Assembly: GCA_035531755.1 (NCBI GenBank)
Contig: DATKSK010000038.1
Coordinates: 18,520 to 82,519, forward strand
Length of the DNA stretch: 64,000 nucleotides
Direction: 5' to 3'
From: Acidimicrobiales bacterium
Lineage (GTDB): Bacteria > Actinomycetota > Acidimicrobiia > Acidimicrobiales > UBA8190
The notes beneath the pieces are model-generated. The model did no database searches. It saw nothing but the letters and a program-made list of their open reading frames with translations, and had not been told where the DNA came from. The first letter of the stretch is position 1; every line of letters starts with the position of its first letter. Both the position numbers and the translations under genes were made by a program. Below, in pieces: positions 1 to 7,667 of the stretch.

Positions 1-695
1 ACGTCCAGCAGCACCCGGGCGGTGAAGCGGGGGCACAGGTCGTCGTCGAGCACATCGACGCCGGCGAGCGACGATGCGGGCACGGCCGTGTCGATCGCCG
101 GAGCGGCCGGCTCGGGGATGGCGAACGGCAGGCGCAGGGCGGCGGCCAGGTCGCGGGCCACGCCGGCGACGCACCACGCGTCCGGCCGGTTGGCCTCGAC
201 GGCGATGTCGAAGACCACGTCGGGCCCGACCCCCAGGGCGTCCACCAGCGCCGTGCCGGGGACGAGGCCGTCGCCGGCGGCGGCGCCGAGCACGAGGATC
301 CCCTCGTGGTCCTCGGACAGGCCCAGCTCGCGCCCCGAGCACAGCATCCCGTTGGAGACGACGCCTTTCATCGTGCGCCGGGTGATGGCGAAGTCACCGG
401 GGAGCACCGAGCCCACCGGCGCGAACGGGACGGTGTCGCCCTCCACGAAGTTCCACGCCCCGCACACCACCTCGACGGGGTCGCCACCGGCGTCGACCAC
501 GACCCGCCGGATCTTGTCGGCTCCCGGGATCGCGGCGATCTCCAGGACGCGCGCCAGCACGACGTCACCGAGCCCGTCGCCCACGGGGACGATCTCCTCG
601 ACGACCAGGCCGAGGTCGTCGAGGGCCGCCGCCAGGTCGGCGGGGTCACCCTCGAAGGGGGCGAAATCACACATCCACGACAGCGGCACGCGCAC
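1..695 (-). CDS. pheT: Phenylalanine-tRNA ligase beta subunit, 5' part
   Basis: Beta chain of the alpha2-beta2 phenylalanyl-tRNA synthetase, a cytoplasmic enzyme that charges tRNA-Phe. Only the first 231 codons lie in the window; the gene runs off the left edge. The N-terminus reads MRVPLSWMCDF, as usual for PheT, followed by the tRNA-binding (EMAP/OB) domain at about residues 40-150 with VVCGAWNF and MLCSGRELGL, and the beginning of the B3/B4 region. I place the start at GTG 695, 7 nt after the pheS stop. A second in-frame GTG at 689 is possible. It is the last visible gene of the infC operon. Confidence 0.93.
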   Translation of the reverse strand, partial: MRVPLSWMCDFAPFEGDPADLAAALDDLGLVVEEIVPVGDGLGDVVLARVLEIAAIPGADKIRRVVVDAGGDPVEVVCGAWNFVEGDTVPFAPVGSVLPGDFAITRRTMKGVVSNGMLCSGRELGLSEDHEGILVLGAAAGDGLVPGTALVDALGVGPDVVFDIAVEANRPDAWCVAGVARDLAAALRLPFAIPEPAAPAIDTAVPASSLAGVDVLDDDLCPRFTARVLLD

Positions 696-702
696 GGTGG
701 CC

Positions 703-1788
703 TCAGACCTGCCGGAGGACGCGCACGTCGTTCTCGAGCAGGATGCGCATGTCGGGGATCTCGTGGCGCATCTGTGCGCACCGGTCGATGCCGAAGCCGA
801 AGGCGAAGCCCGTCCACTCCTCGGGGTCGAGGCCCACGGCGCCGAACACGGCGGGGTCGACCATGCCGCACCCGCCGAGCTCGATCCACCCTGTCTGCGA
901 GCACGTCCGGCACCCGGCGCCCTTGCAGATCGTGCACGTGATCTCGTACTCGGCCGAGGGCTCGGTGAACGGGAAGTAGGCGGGTCGCAGCCGGGCGTGG
1001 ATGTCGGGCCCGAAGTAGGCCCCGGTGAAGGTCTCGATGGTGCCCGCCAGGTCGGCGAAGCTGATGCCGCGGTCCACGACCAGTCCCTCGATCTGGTGGA
1101 AGGTCGGGATGTGGCGGGCGTCGGGCGTGTCGCGCCGGTAGCACGTACCGGGCATGACGGCGAAGATCGGCGGGGGCTGTGACTGCATGAGTCGGATCTG
1201 CACGGGGGAGGTGTGCGTCCGCAGGAGCACCGTCTCGGTGGCGCCCAGCTCGAGGTAGAGGGTGTCCCACATCCCCCGCGCCGGGTGCGCGGGCGGCATG
1301 TTGAGCGCCTCGAAGTTGTACCAGTCCGTCTCCGCCTCGGGGCCTTCGGCGATGACGAACCCCATGCCCACGAACACGTCCTCGAGCTCGTCGCGGGTGC
1401 GCTGCACCAGGTGGGGCCGGCCGCGCCGGGGCGGGGCGACGACCTCGGTCAGGTCCAGCCGGTCCGCCTGGAGCCGCGCCGTCCGCTGCGCGCCCTGCAG
1501 CTGGCGCCGCCGGTCGGCCACGAGCGCCTCGATGCGCCCGCGGGCCTCGTTGAGCAGCTGCCCGGCCTCCGGACGGGCCGAGGGCTCGAGCGTGGCGATG
1601 GCCTGGCGGGCCGACACCAGCGCCGAGCGCTTGCCCAGCAGCGCGGTCTGGGCCTCGTCGAGCTCGGCCAGGGTGGCGCTCGCCGCCACGCTCGAGGCCG
1701 CCGCCGACACGAGCGCCTCGGGGTCGAGGCGCGGCGGGCCGGCGCCCCCGTCCCCGCTCTCGCTCTCGCCCGCGCCCGGCGTCGTCAT
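703..1788 (-). CDS. pheS: Phenylalanine-tRNA ligase alpha subunit
   Basis: Catalytic alpha chain of phenylalanyl-tRNA synthetase, 361 aa. An N-terminal coiled coil (about residues 25-110) is followed by the class II core. Visible are the motif 2 region FHQIEGLVVD and the C-terminal GFGIDRCAQMRHEIPD typical of PheS motif 3. The ATG at 1788 overlaps the stop of the upstream rRNA methyltransferase gene (ATGA), and pheT follows after 7 nt, so the subunits are probably translationally coupled. A Gly/Glu/Ser-rich stretch fills the first 20 residues. Confidence 0.96.
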   Translation of the reverse strand: MTTPGAGESESGDGGAGPPRLDPEALVSAAASSVAASATLAELDEAQTALLGKRSALVSARQAIATLEPSARPEAGQLLNEARGRIEALVADRRRQLQGAQRTARLQADRLDLTEVVAPPRRGRPHLVQRTRDELEDVFVGMGFVIAEGPEAETDWYNFEALNMPPAHPARGMWDTLYLELGATETVLLRTHTSPVQIRLMQSQPPPIFAVMPGTCYRRDTPDARHIPTFHQIEGLVVDRGISFADLAGTIETFTGAYFGPDIHARLRPAYFPFTEPSAEYEITCTICKGAGCRTCSQTGWIELGGCGMVDPAVFGAVGLDPEEWTGFAFGFGIDRCAQMRHEIPDMRILLENDVRVLRQV

Positions 1789-2606
1789 CGGGCCTCGCCC
1801 ATGGCGTGCAGGTTAGAGCGCGTGCGCGCCACCTCGAAGCAGAGCACGGCGGCCGCCGTGGACACGTTGAGCGACTCCGCCCCGCCCGCCATCGGGACCG
1901 TGACCCGGGCGTCGAGGAGCCCCTCGAGCTCGGGAGCGATGCCGTTGGCCTCGTTGCCGAGCACGAGCGCCACCCGTCGGGTCAGGTCGACTTCCGTGTA
2001 GGGCGACCCGCCGCGCGACACCGCCGCCACGCGCGCCAGCCCGAACCCGCCGAGGGCGCGCAGCGCCTCTTCGGCCCTGCCCGTGGCGACGACCGGCAGG
2101 TGCAGCACCGAGCCCGCCGAGGCGCGGACCGTCTTGGGGTTGAACGGGTCGACCGTCCCGTCGCAGCACACCACGGCGTCGGCGCCCGCGGCGTCGGCCA
2201 CGCGGATCACGGCCCCGGCGTTGCCCGGGTCGCGGACGTCCGCGCACACGACCACGAAGGTGGCCTCCGACAGCTCGCCGAGCGTCGCCGGCGGTGTGCC
2301 GACGATCGCCAGCACCGGCTGCGGCGTGACGGTGTCGGCCACCCGGTCGAGGACCCCGGGCGCCAGGTCGAAGACACGTGCCCCGTGGGCGAGCGCGGTG
2401 TCGAGCACCTCGGCGACGTCAGGCCCGGGCCGGGCGGCGCCGTCGACGAAGACCGCCTCCACCGTGGCGCCGGCGGTGAACGCGGCGCGCAGCAGCTTGA
2501 CCCCCTCGACGACGAAGACACCCTCCGAGCGGCGCACACTGCGCCGGCGCAGCAGCCGGCGCAGGCGCTGGACCCGCTGGTGCGAGAAGGCCAGCGCTGT
2601 CGTCAG
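1785..2606 (-). CDS. TrmH/SpoU-family RNA 2'-O-methyltransferase
   Basis: S-adenosylmethionine-dependent ribose methyltransferase of the SPOUT class, probably acting on 23S rRNA. It has an N-terminal substrate-binding segment ([12 protein letters not shown]) and the three SpoU motifs: [23 protein letters not shown] and the C-terminal [14 protein letters not shown]. The family normally has about 20 residues before VRRSEG. Here no ATG, GTG or TTG lies in frame at that place, but a CTG at 2606 overlaps the rplT stop as CTGA, with GGAGG upstream, so I take it as the start (273 aa). The first conventional start, GTG 2537, would remove the conserved N-terminal helix. Which rRNA base it modifies cannot be read from the sequence. 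Confidence 0.85.
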   Translation of the reverse strand: MTTALAFSHQRVQRLRRLLRRRSVRRSEGVFVVEGVKLLRAAFTAGATVEAVFVDGAARPGPDVAEVLDTALAHGARVFDLAPGVLDRVADTVTPQPVLAIVGTPPATLGELSEATFVVVCADVRDPGNAGAVIRVADAAGADAVVCCDGTVDPFNPKTVRASAGSVLHLPVVATGRAEEALRALGGFGLARVAAVSRGGSPYTEVDLTRRVALVLGNEANGIAPELEGLLDARVTVPMAGGAESLNVSTAAAVLCFEVARTRSNLHAMGEAR

Positions 2607-3004
2607 GACGCGTCCCCGGCCTCCGCCCCCACCGGCGTGGGGGCCCCGTCGGCCAGCGCCGAGGTGGCCACCCCGACGAGCTGCGAGAAGGCGCCCGGGT
2701 CGGTCACCGCCAGGTCGGCGAGGACCTTGCGGTCGACGACGACCTCCGCCTGCCGGAGGCCGGCGATCAGCCGGCTGTAGCTGGTGCCGTTCTCGCGGGC
2801 GGCGGCGTTGATCCGCTGGATCCACAACCGGCGGAAGTCACCCTTGCGCGCCCGGCGGTCGCGGTACGCGTACTGCAGGGAGTGCATGACCGCTTCGTTG
2901 GCCGAGCGGAAGCTGCGGCTGCGATTGCCGTAGTAGCCCTCTGCCTGCTCGAGGACGGCGCGACGGTGCTTCTTGCCGTTGACGGCGCGCTTCACCCTGG
3001 CCAT
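2603..3004 (-). CDS. rplT: 50S ribosomal protein L20
   Basis: Large-subunit assembly protein L20, 133 aa. The family signature is clear: [15 protein letters not shown], then [10 protein letters not shown] and [14 protein letters not shown]. The last 15 or so residues form an Ala/Pro/Gly-rich extension not found in typical 117-120 aa L20. It stands in the conserved infC-rpmI-rplT order. In other bacteria L20 represses this operon by binding the infC-rpmI leader; no such site was demonstrated here. AGGAGCTC lies just upstream of the ATG at 3004. Confidence 0.97.
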   Translation of the reverse strand: MARVKRAVNGKKHRRAVLEQAEGYYGNRSRSFRSANEAVMHSLQYAYRDRRARKGDFRRLWIQRINAAARENGTSYSRLIAGLRQAEVVVDRKVLADLAVTDPGAFSQLVGVATSALADGAPTPVGAEAGDAS

Positions 3005-3100
3005 GAGGAGCTCCTTTCGTGGACGAGATCGATTCCCCGGGCACGGCGCCGGGCGCCGCGACCCGGGAGGCGGGCCGGGGCCCGCCCTGGGGTTGCGCCG

Positions 3101-3295
3101 TTACCGACCGAGCAGGCGCCGCACCTCGCGGCGGTCCGCCGGGGACACCTCGACTTCCCGCCCCAGGCGGCGCGTGCGGACGCTCGATTTCTTCTCGAGG
3201 ATGTGTGACCGGTTGGCCTGCCGGCGCCGCAGCCGGCCCGTCCCCGTGATCTTGAAGCGCTTGGCGGCGCCCCGGTCGGTCTTCATCTTCGGCAT
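3101..3295 (-). CDS. rpmI: 50S ribosomal protein L35
   Basis: Small basic ribosomal protein, 64 aa, beginning [15 protein letters not shown] and containing [11 protein letters not shown], both diagnostic for L35. The frame is open further upstream, but ATG 3295 is the family start and lies 1 nt after the infC stop, so translation is probably coupled to infC. A 96-nt gap separates it from rplT. Confidence 0.97.
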   Translation of the reverse strand: MPKMKTDRGAAKRFKITGTGRLRRRQANRSHILEKKSSVRTRRLGREVEVSPADRREVRRLLGR

Positions 3296-3296
3296 C

Positions 3297-4007
3297 TCAG
3301 TTCCCTTCCTCGCCGCCGGGTGCCGTACCACCCGGAGGCGCACCCGCCGTGTCGGCAGGCGCTCCACCGTCGGTGCCTGCCGGGCCCGCTCCCCCGGTCG
3401 CCACCGCCGTCGGCGGCGGCGCGCCGGCCTCGACCGGGCCGTCGTCCTCGTGCTGTGCGGCCCGGGCGGCGGCCGCCTGCTTGGCCCGCTTGTCCGGTGC
3501 CAGCACCATCACCATGTTCCGACCGTCGAGCCTCGCCTCGGACTCCACCCTCGCCGCCCCGTCGACATGCTCGGCCACCCTGTCGAGGATCTTCTTGCCG
3601 AGCTCGGGATGGAACACCTCGCGACCCCTGAACATGATCGTGACCTTGACCTTGTGCCCCTCGTTCAGGAACTTGAGGACCTGTCGGGTCTTGGTGTCGA
3701 AGTCCCCGGGCCCGATCTTGGGCCGGTACTTCATCTCCTTGATCCCGACACTGGTGGTCTTGCGCCTGGACTCCTTGGCCTTCTGCGCCTCGTCGAACTT
3801 GTACTTGCCGTAGTCCATGACGCGGCAGACGGGCGGGTTGGCCAGGGGCGCTACTTCGACCAGGTCGAGGTCGAGCTGGCGGGCGATTGCGAGCGCCTCG
3901 GGCAGCGGCCGTATCCCGAGCTGCTGGCCCTCGGGGTCCACCAGGCGCACGTCGCGTGCGCGGATACGGTCGTTGATCCTGGGCTCGGTCGTCGTCGGTG
4001 TGGCGAT
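3297..4007 (-). CDS. infC: Translation initiation factor IF-3, probable ATC start
   Basis: IF-3 binds the 30S subunit and checks codon-anticodon pairing during initiation. The usual beginning [20 protein letters not shown] is encoded in frame, but no ATG, GTG or TTG precedes it. The first conventional start (GTG 3950) falls inside this conserved block. The codon ATC at 4005-4007 is preceded by GGGAG (4017-4021) at 9 nt, and a stop lies three codons upstream, so ATC is the only reasonable start (236 aa). E. coli infC likewise uses a rare start, AUU, for autoregulation. The N-domain, linker and C-domain (KPKIG-like YRPKIG, IMFRGRE) are intact; the last 45 residues are a Pro/Gly/Ala-rich extension. 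Confidence 0.92.
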   Translation of the reverse strand: MATPTTTEPRINDRIRARDVRLVDPEGQQLGIRPLPEALAIARQLDLDLVEVAPLANPPVCRVMDYGKYKFDEAQKAKESRRKTTSVGIKEMKYRPKIGPGDFDTKTRQVLKFLNEGHKVKVTIMFRGREVFHPELGKKILDRVAEHVDGAARVESEARLDGRNMVMVLAPDKRAKQAAAARAAQHEDDGPVEAGAPPPTAVATGGAGPAGTDGGAPADTAGAPPGGTAPGGEEGN

Positions 4008-4187
4008 GCGACATCACTCCCATCGTTGCTGGGCCCCGGGTCTCCCCGGAGCCGTTGGCGGAAGCGCGGTCGCAACCCTCGGTGCCCGCCGTGACGGGCC
4101 ACCGCGAGAACCCGACGCACCGTCACTCGGTGGCGGGTGGGGGTGCCCCGGTGGCGCGACCCCGCTTTCCCTGTTGACTCGAGGTTC
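4008..4187 (-). promoter_or_regulatory. Long 5' leader of the infC operon
   Basis: About 180 nt lie between the presumed -10 element at 4189-4194 and the infC start. The stretch is GC-rich with several possible stems, as expected for a regulated ribosomal-protein leader, but I could not match a known L20 or IF-3 leader consensus. It holds the infC Shine-Dalgarno GGGAG at 4017-4021. Confidence 0.35.
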
Positions 4188-4194
4188 TACGCTA
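4188..4194. promoter_or_regulatory. Overlapping divergent -10 elements (TACGCTA)
   Basis: On the plus strand TACGCT (4188-4193) fits TANNNT and ends 7 nt before the GTG of the DUF1844 gene. On the minus strand the same bases read TAGCGT (4194-4189), the best -10 candidate for infC. One near-symmetric heptamer could therefore serve both directions. No clear -35 box is seen on either side. Confidence 0.5.
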
Positions 4195-4200
4195 CCAGGC

Positions 4201-4716
4201 GTGAGCAGCCTCTGGACACCTGACGGCGAGCACCGCGTCCGTCCCACCGACTCCCCGGCGGCGCCCCCGACCGGTCCGCCCGGGGGCGCCCCCCCGGGCG
4301 ACGCGGGTGCCGGGAGCGGCTCGGCGCCGGGGGCGGGTGGTGGCGCGCCGGGCGCGGGGGCCCGCCGTGACGATCCCGACCTCGACGATGTCGACCTCGA
4401 CGACCTCGGCCCCGAGGAGCAGGCCGCGCTGGCGAGCCGCCTCGACGAGCTTCGCCGCCAGCTGCTCGGGACACCGGCCGAGGTCGTCGTGGCCAACCAC
4501 GCCTACGGCCTCTTCGAGCTGGCCGCCATCCACCTGTCGCAGCAACCGCCGGGCCTCGACCAGGCACGACTCGCCGTCGACGCCATGGGATCGCTGGTGG
4601 AGGGCATGGCGGGTCGCCTGGGCGACGCCGAGACCTCGCTGCGCGACGCCCTGGCGCAGATCCGGCTGGCCTTCGTCGAGATCGGCGGGCCACCCGACGC
4701 CGACGGGCAGCCCTGA
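4201..4716 (+). CDS. DUF1844-like conserved protein
   Basis: A 171-aa protein of unknown function. The first 75 residues are Pro/Gly/Ala-rich and then acidic (DLDDVDLDDL). The C-terminal 90 residues match the DUF1844 pattern: a helix with NHAYGLFELAAIHLS, then LDQARLAVDAMGSLVEGM and LRDALAQIRLAFVEI. GTG 4201 is chosen because a TACGCT -10 box ends 7 nt before it, which suits a leaderless mRNA; no Shine-Dalgarno is present. It is divergent from infC. The domain is often found beside infC in actinobacteria (from memory, not checked). Confidence 0.75.
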   Translation: MSSLWTPDGEHRVRPTDSPAAPPTGPPGGAPPGDAGAGSGSAPGAGGGAPGAGARRDDPDLDDVDLDDLGPEEQAALASRLDELRRQLLGTPAEVVVANHAYGLFELAAIHLSQQPPGLDQARLAVDAMGSLVEGMAGRLGDAETSLRDALAQIRLAFVEIGGPPDADGQP

Positions 4717-4771
4717 CGCCGCACCCCGGCAGCCGGCGCGGTGCGGGCCGCGCCCACCTCGGCGCCGTTCG

Positions 4772-5011
4772 TCAGTCCGCGGGGAGCGGCGTCACGGCGC
4801 GCGCCTCGTAGCGCCCCCCGTGCCCGGCCGTCACGATGAACACCACCCGGGTGCCCACCGCCACCACCCGGGACCCGTCGGCCACGGCCGTGCAATGGAA
4901 CGGGTAGCTCGTGCCGTCGTCGCCGCGCAGGGAGCCGAGCCCTCTGGGCTCGTCGAATTCGGTGACCACGCCGGTCACCGGCGCCCGCGGGCCCCCTCGT
5001 GTGCGCACCAC
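4772..5011 (-). CDS. Small cold-shock-domain-like protein
   Basis: A 79-aa protein with a single OB fold resembling the cold shock domain: GVVTEFDEPRGLGSL corresponds to the RNP1 region, and YPFHCTAVADGSR to the FFH..AI.DG segment. Most aromatic RNA-binding residues of true CspA proteins are replaced, so RNA binding is uncertain. Start GTG 5011 follows GGAGAGG; it lies 16 nt after the hisG stop. It is the last gene of the priA-rib-hisG operon. Confidence 0.7.
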   Translation of the reverse strand: MVRTRGGPRAPVTGVVTEFDEPRGLGSLRGDDGTSYPFHCTAVADGSRVVAVGTRVVFIVTAGHGGRYEARAVTPLPAD

Positions 5012-5027
5012 GGCCTCTCCGGCCCCC

Positions 5028-5900
5028 TCAGTGCACGATCTTCGACAGCGCCAGCTCGATGATGTCGGTGGCGCCACGGTCCTTCAGGGCCGGGATCAGG
5101 ATGTTCACCTCGGACTTGGGCACGACCGTCTCGACCGCGAAGCCGCCGCCGGACAGCTCCGACACGGTCGGTGACTTGAGCGCCGGCAGGACCGAGACCA
5201 CCGCCCGGAGCTCGTCGGCGGACACGTTGAGCTTGAGCAGTACCTTGCCCCGGGCCTCGAGGGCACCCTGGAGCAGCGTCATCAGGTGGTCCATGGCGAG
5301 GCGCTTGCGCGCGTCGGAGGCGGCGGCGGGATTGGCGATGAGCTCGGTGCGCGACACGAGGAGCGTGTCCACGATGCGCAGGCCGGCGGCGGCCAGGGCC
5401 CGCCCCGTCTCGGTGATCTCGACGACGGCGTCGGCGATGTCGGGGATCTTCGCCTCGGTGGCGCCGTAGGAGATGCGCACGTCGGCGTGGACACCGTGCT
5501 TCTCGAGCACCCGCCGGGTGAGCTCGGGGTACTCGGTGGACACCCGCGCCCCGTCGGGGAGGTCGGCGGCGGACGTGACCGGCGAGTCCCTGGCCACGGC
5601 CAGCACCACCCGGATCGGGTTGGCGGTGGCCTTGGAGTACGCCAGCTCTCCGAGCGAGAGCACCTCGGCGCCCGTCTCCTCGATCCAGTCGCGCCCGGTG
5701 ATGCCGAGGTCGAACTTGCCCTCGGCCACGTACCCCGGGATCTCCTGCGGCCGCAGGATGCGCACCTCGTCGACACGCGGGTCGTCGATCCGGGCCCGGT
5801 AGTCGACGTCGGACCCCCGCACGACGGCGAGGTCGGCCGCCGCGAACAGCTCGAGGGTGGCCTTTTCGAGCGAGCCCTTGGGCAGGACGAGCCGCAGCAC
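5028..5900 (-). CDS. hisG: ATP phosphoribosyltransferase (long form)
   Basis: First step of histidine synthesis: ATP plus PRPP gives phosphoribosyl-ATP. 290 aa. The catalytic domain contains FDLGITGRDWIEE and the PRPP loop region DAVVEITETGRAL. The C-terminal about 75 residues form the HisG_C regulatory domain (SPTVSELSGGGFAVETVV) that binds histidine for feedback inhibition, so this is the HisZ-independent hexameric form. Start GTG 5900 gives the usual LRLVLPKGSL opening and follows GGGGAG. No other his gene is visible nearby; hisG sits 17 nt after ribH. Confidence 0.95.
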   Translation of the reverse strand: MLRLVLPKGSLEKATLELFAAADLAVVRGSDVDYRARIDDPRVDEVRILRPQEIPGYVAEGKFDLGITGRDWIEETGAEVLSLGELAYSKATANPIRVVLAVARDSPVTSAADLPDGARVSTEYPELTRRVLEKHGVHADVRISYGATEAKIPDIADAVVEITETGRALAAAGLRIVDTLLVSRTELIANPAAASDARKRLAMDHLMTLLQGALEARGKVLLKLNVSADELRAVVSVLPALKSPTVSELSGGGFAVETVVPKSEVNILIPALKDRGATDIIELALSKIVH

Positions 5901-5917
5901 GGTGGCGCTCCCCGGGC

Positions 5918-6460
5918 TCAGCCGGCCGACGCCGGCAGGGCGCGCAGCAGGTCCGCCATCTCGAGCGCCGTCACCGCCGCCTCGTACCCCTTGTTCTGCT
6001 CGCCGTCGAGCGACCGGGACAGGGCCTGGTCGACGGTCTCGGTCGTGAGCACGCCGAAGACGACGGGCACGCCGGTGTCGAGGGCGACGCGCTGGAGCCC
6101 GGAGGCGCACTCGCCCGCCACGAAGTCGAAGTGGGCGGTGTCGCCGCGGATGACCGCCCCCAACGCCACCACGGCGTCGACGGCCCCGGACGCCGCCAGG
6201 CGCCGTGCCGCCAGCGGCAGCTCGAAGGCGCCGGGCACCCACGCCACGCTCACGGTGACGGCCTTCACGCCGTTCGCCTCCAGGCCGGCGAGCACGCCGG
6301 CGAGCAACCGCTCGGTGATCCCGCCGTTGAACTTGGCGCACACGACCGCCACCCGGGCGTCACCGTGGCCGGCGTCCCCCACGTACGACGCGCCGACGCG
6401 CGCCGCGGCCGCCTCGACGGCTTCGGGCGAGAGCGCGGTGGCGTCAGAGGACGTCATCAA
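5918..6460 (-). CDS. ribH: 6,7-dimethyl-8-ribityllumazine synthase
   Basis: Penultimate step of riboflavin synthesis: condenses the ribityl-pyrimidine with dihydroxybutanone phosphate. 180 aa. Family motifs are VVCAKFNGGITERLL, WVPGAFELPLAARRLA, ALGAVIRGDTAHFDFV (catalytic His) and the C-terminal LDGEQNKGYEAA. The ATG at 6460 (or the adjacent ATG 6457) lies inside the end of ribBA, a 17-nt overlap, so it is probably coupled to it. N-terminal 25 residues are a variable Ala-rich leader. Confidence 0.96.
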   Translation of the reverse strand: MMTSSDATALSPEAVEAAAARVGASYVGDAGHGDARVAVVCAKFNGGITERLLAGVLAGLEANGVKAVTVSVAWVPGAFELPLAARRLAASGAVDAVVALGAVIRGDTAHFDFVAGECASGLQRVALDTGVPVVFGVLTTETVDQALSRSLDGEQNKGYEAAVTALEMADLLRALPASAG

Positions 6461-7667
6461 GGCCGTCGAGGATGTGGCCGAGCCGCTCGCGCTTGGTGCG
6501 CAGGTACTCGATGTTCTCGGGGTTCGAGTGCAGCTCGAGCGTGACCCGGTCCACGATGTCGAGCCCGAAGCCCTCGAGCCCCCCGTACTTCATGGGGTTG
6601 TTGGTCATGAGGCGCATGGTGGTGACCCCGAGGTCCACGAGGATCTGGGCGCCGATGCCGTACTCGCGGTTGTCAACGGGCAGGCCCAGCTCGAGGTTGG
6701 CATCGACGGTGTCGCGGCCCTGCTCCTGGAGGTTGTAGGCGCGCAGCTTGTGCGCCAGCCCGATGCCGCGGCCCTCGTGGCCGCGCAGGTAGATGATGAC
6801 GCCGGACCCCTCCTCGGCGATGAGCCGGACGGCCTCGGCCAGCTGGGGCCCGCAGTCGCAGCGCAATGAGCCGAAGACGTCACCGGTCAGGCACTCCGAG
6901 TGGACGCGCACGAGGACGTCGCTCTGGCCCCGCACGTCGCCGCGCACCACCGCCAGGTGGTGCTCGCCGTCGATGTGGGACTCGTAGACGTACCCGGCGA
7001 AGTCGCCGTGGTCGGTGGGGATCCGCGCCGGGCCGGCGATGCACGTCACCAGCTTGTCCTTGTGGCGCCGGTAGCGGATCAGCTCCGCGATGGTCACCAG
7101 CAGCAACCCGTGCTTCTCGGCGAAGCGCTCCAGCTCGGGCAGCCGGGCCATGCGGGTCTTGTCCTCCGAGACGAGCTCGCACAGGACCCCGGCGGGGTAC
7201 AGGCCCGCGGCGGTCACGAGGTCGACGGTGGCCTCGGTGTGCCCGGCGCGTTTCAGCACCCCGCCCGCCCGGTACCGCAGCGGGAAGATGTGCCCCGGCC
7301 GGTTGAGCTCGGCCGGGCGCGTGTGCGGGTCGATCAGGGCGTGGATGGTCGAGGCGCGGTCCTCGGCGGAGATGCCCGTGGTCGTGCCGTGGCGGTAGTC
7401 CACGCTCACGGTGAAGGCGGTGCGCTGCGACTCGGTGTTGTCCGTCACCATCAGCGGGAGCTCGAGCTCGTCGGCGCGCTCGGGCAGCAGCGGGACGCAG
7501 ATGACCCCCGAGGTGTGGGCCACGAAGAAGGCGATCTTCTCGGGCGTCGCGGCCTCCGCCGCCATGACCAGGTCGCCCTCGTTCTCGCGGTCCTCGTCGT
7601 CGACCACCACCACGATGTCGCCGCGGCCGATGGCCTCGATGGCGTCCTCGATCCGGGCGAACGGCAT
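6444..7667 (-). CDS. ribBA: Bifunctional DHBP synthase / GTP cyclohydrolase II
   Basis: Supplies both branches of riboflavin synthesis, 407 aa. Residues 1-200 are the dihydroxybutanone phosphate synthase with DDEDRENEGDLVMAAE, YRHGTTTGISAEDR and HIFPLR. Residues 205-407 are GTP cyclohydrolase II with the zinc ligands in SECLTGDVFGSLRCDCG and GRGIGLAHKLRAYNLQ. The ATG at 7667 shares its A with the TGA of ribD (TGATG). The long frame upstream of this ATG is only the opposite reading of ribD. Confidence 0.97.
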   Translation of the reverse strand: MPFARIEDAIEAIGRGDIVVVVDDEDRENEGDLVMAAEAATPEKIAFFVAHTSGVICVPLLPERADELELPLMVTDNTESQRTAFTVSVDYRHGTTTGISAEDRASTIHALIDPHTRPAELNRPGHIFPLRYRAGGVLKRAGHTEATVDLVTAAGLYPAGVLCELVSEDKTRMARLPELERFAEKHGLLLVTIAELIRYRRHKDKLVTCIAGPARIPTDHGDFAGYVYESHIDGEHHLAVVRGDVRGQSDVLVRVHSECLTGDVFGSLRCDCGPQLAEAVRLIAEEGSGVIIYLRGHEGRGIGLAHKLRAYNLQEQGRDTVDANLELGLPVDNREYGIGAQILVDLGVTTMRLMTNNPMKYGGLEGFGLDIVDRVTLELHSNPENIEYLRTKRERLGHILDGLDDVL

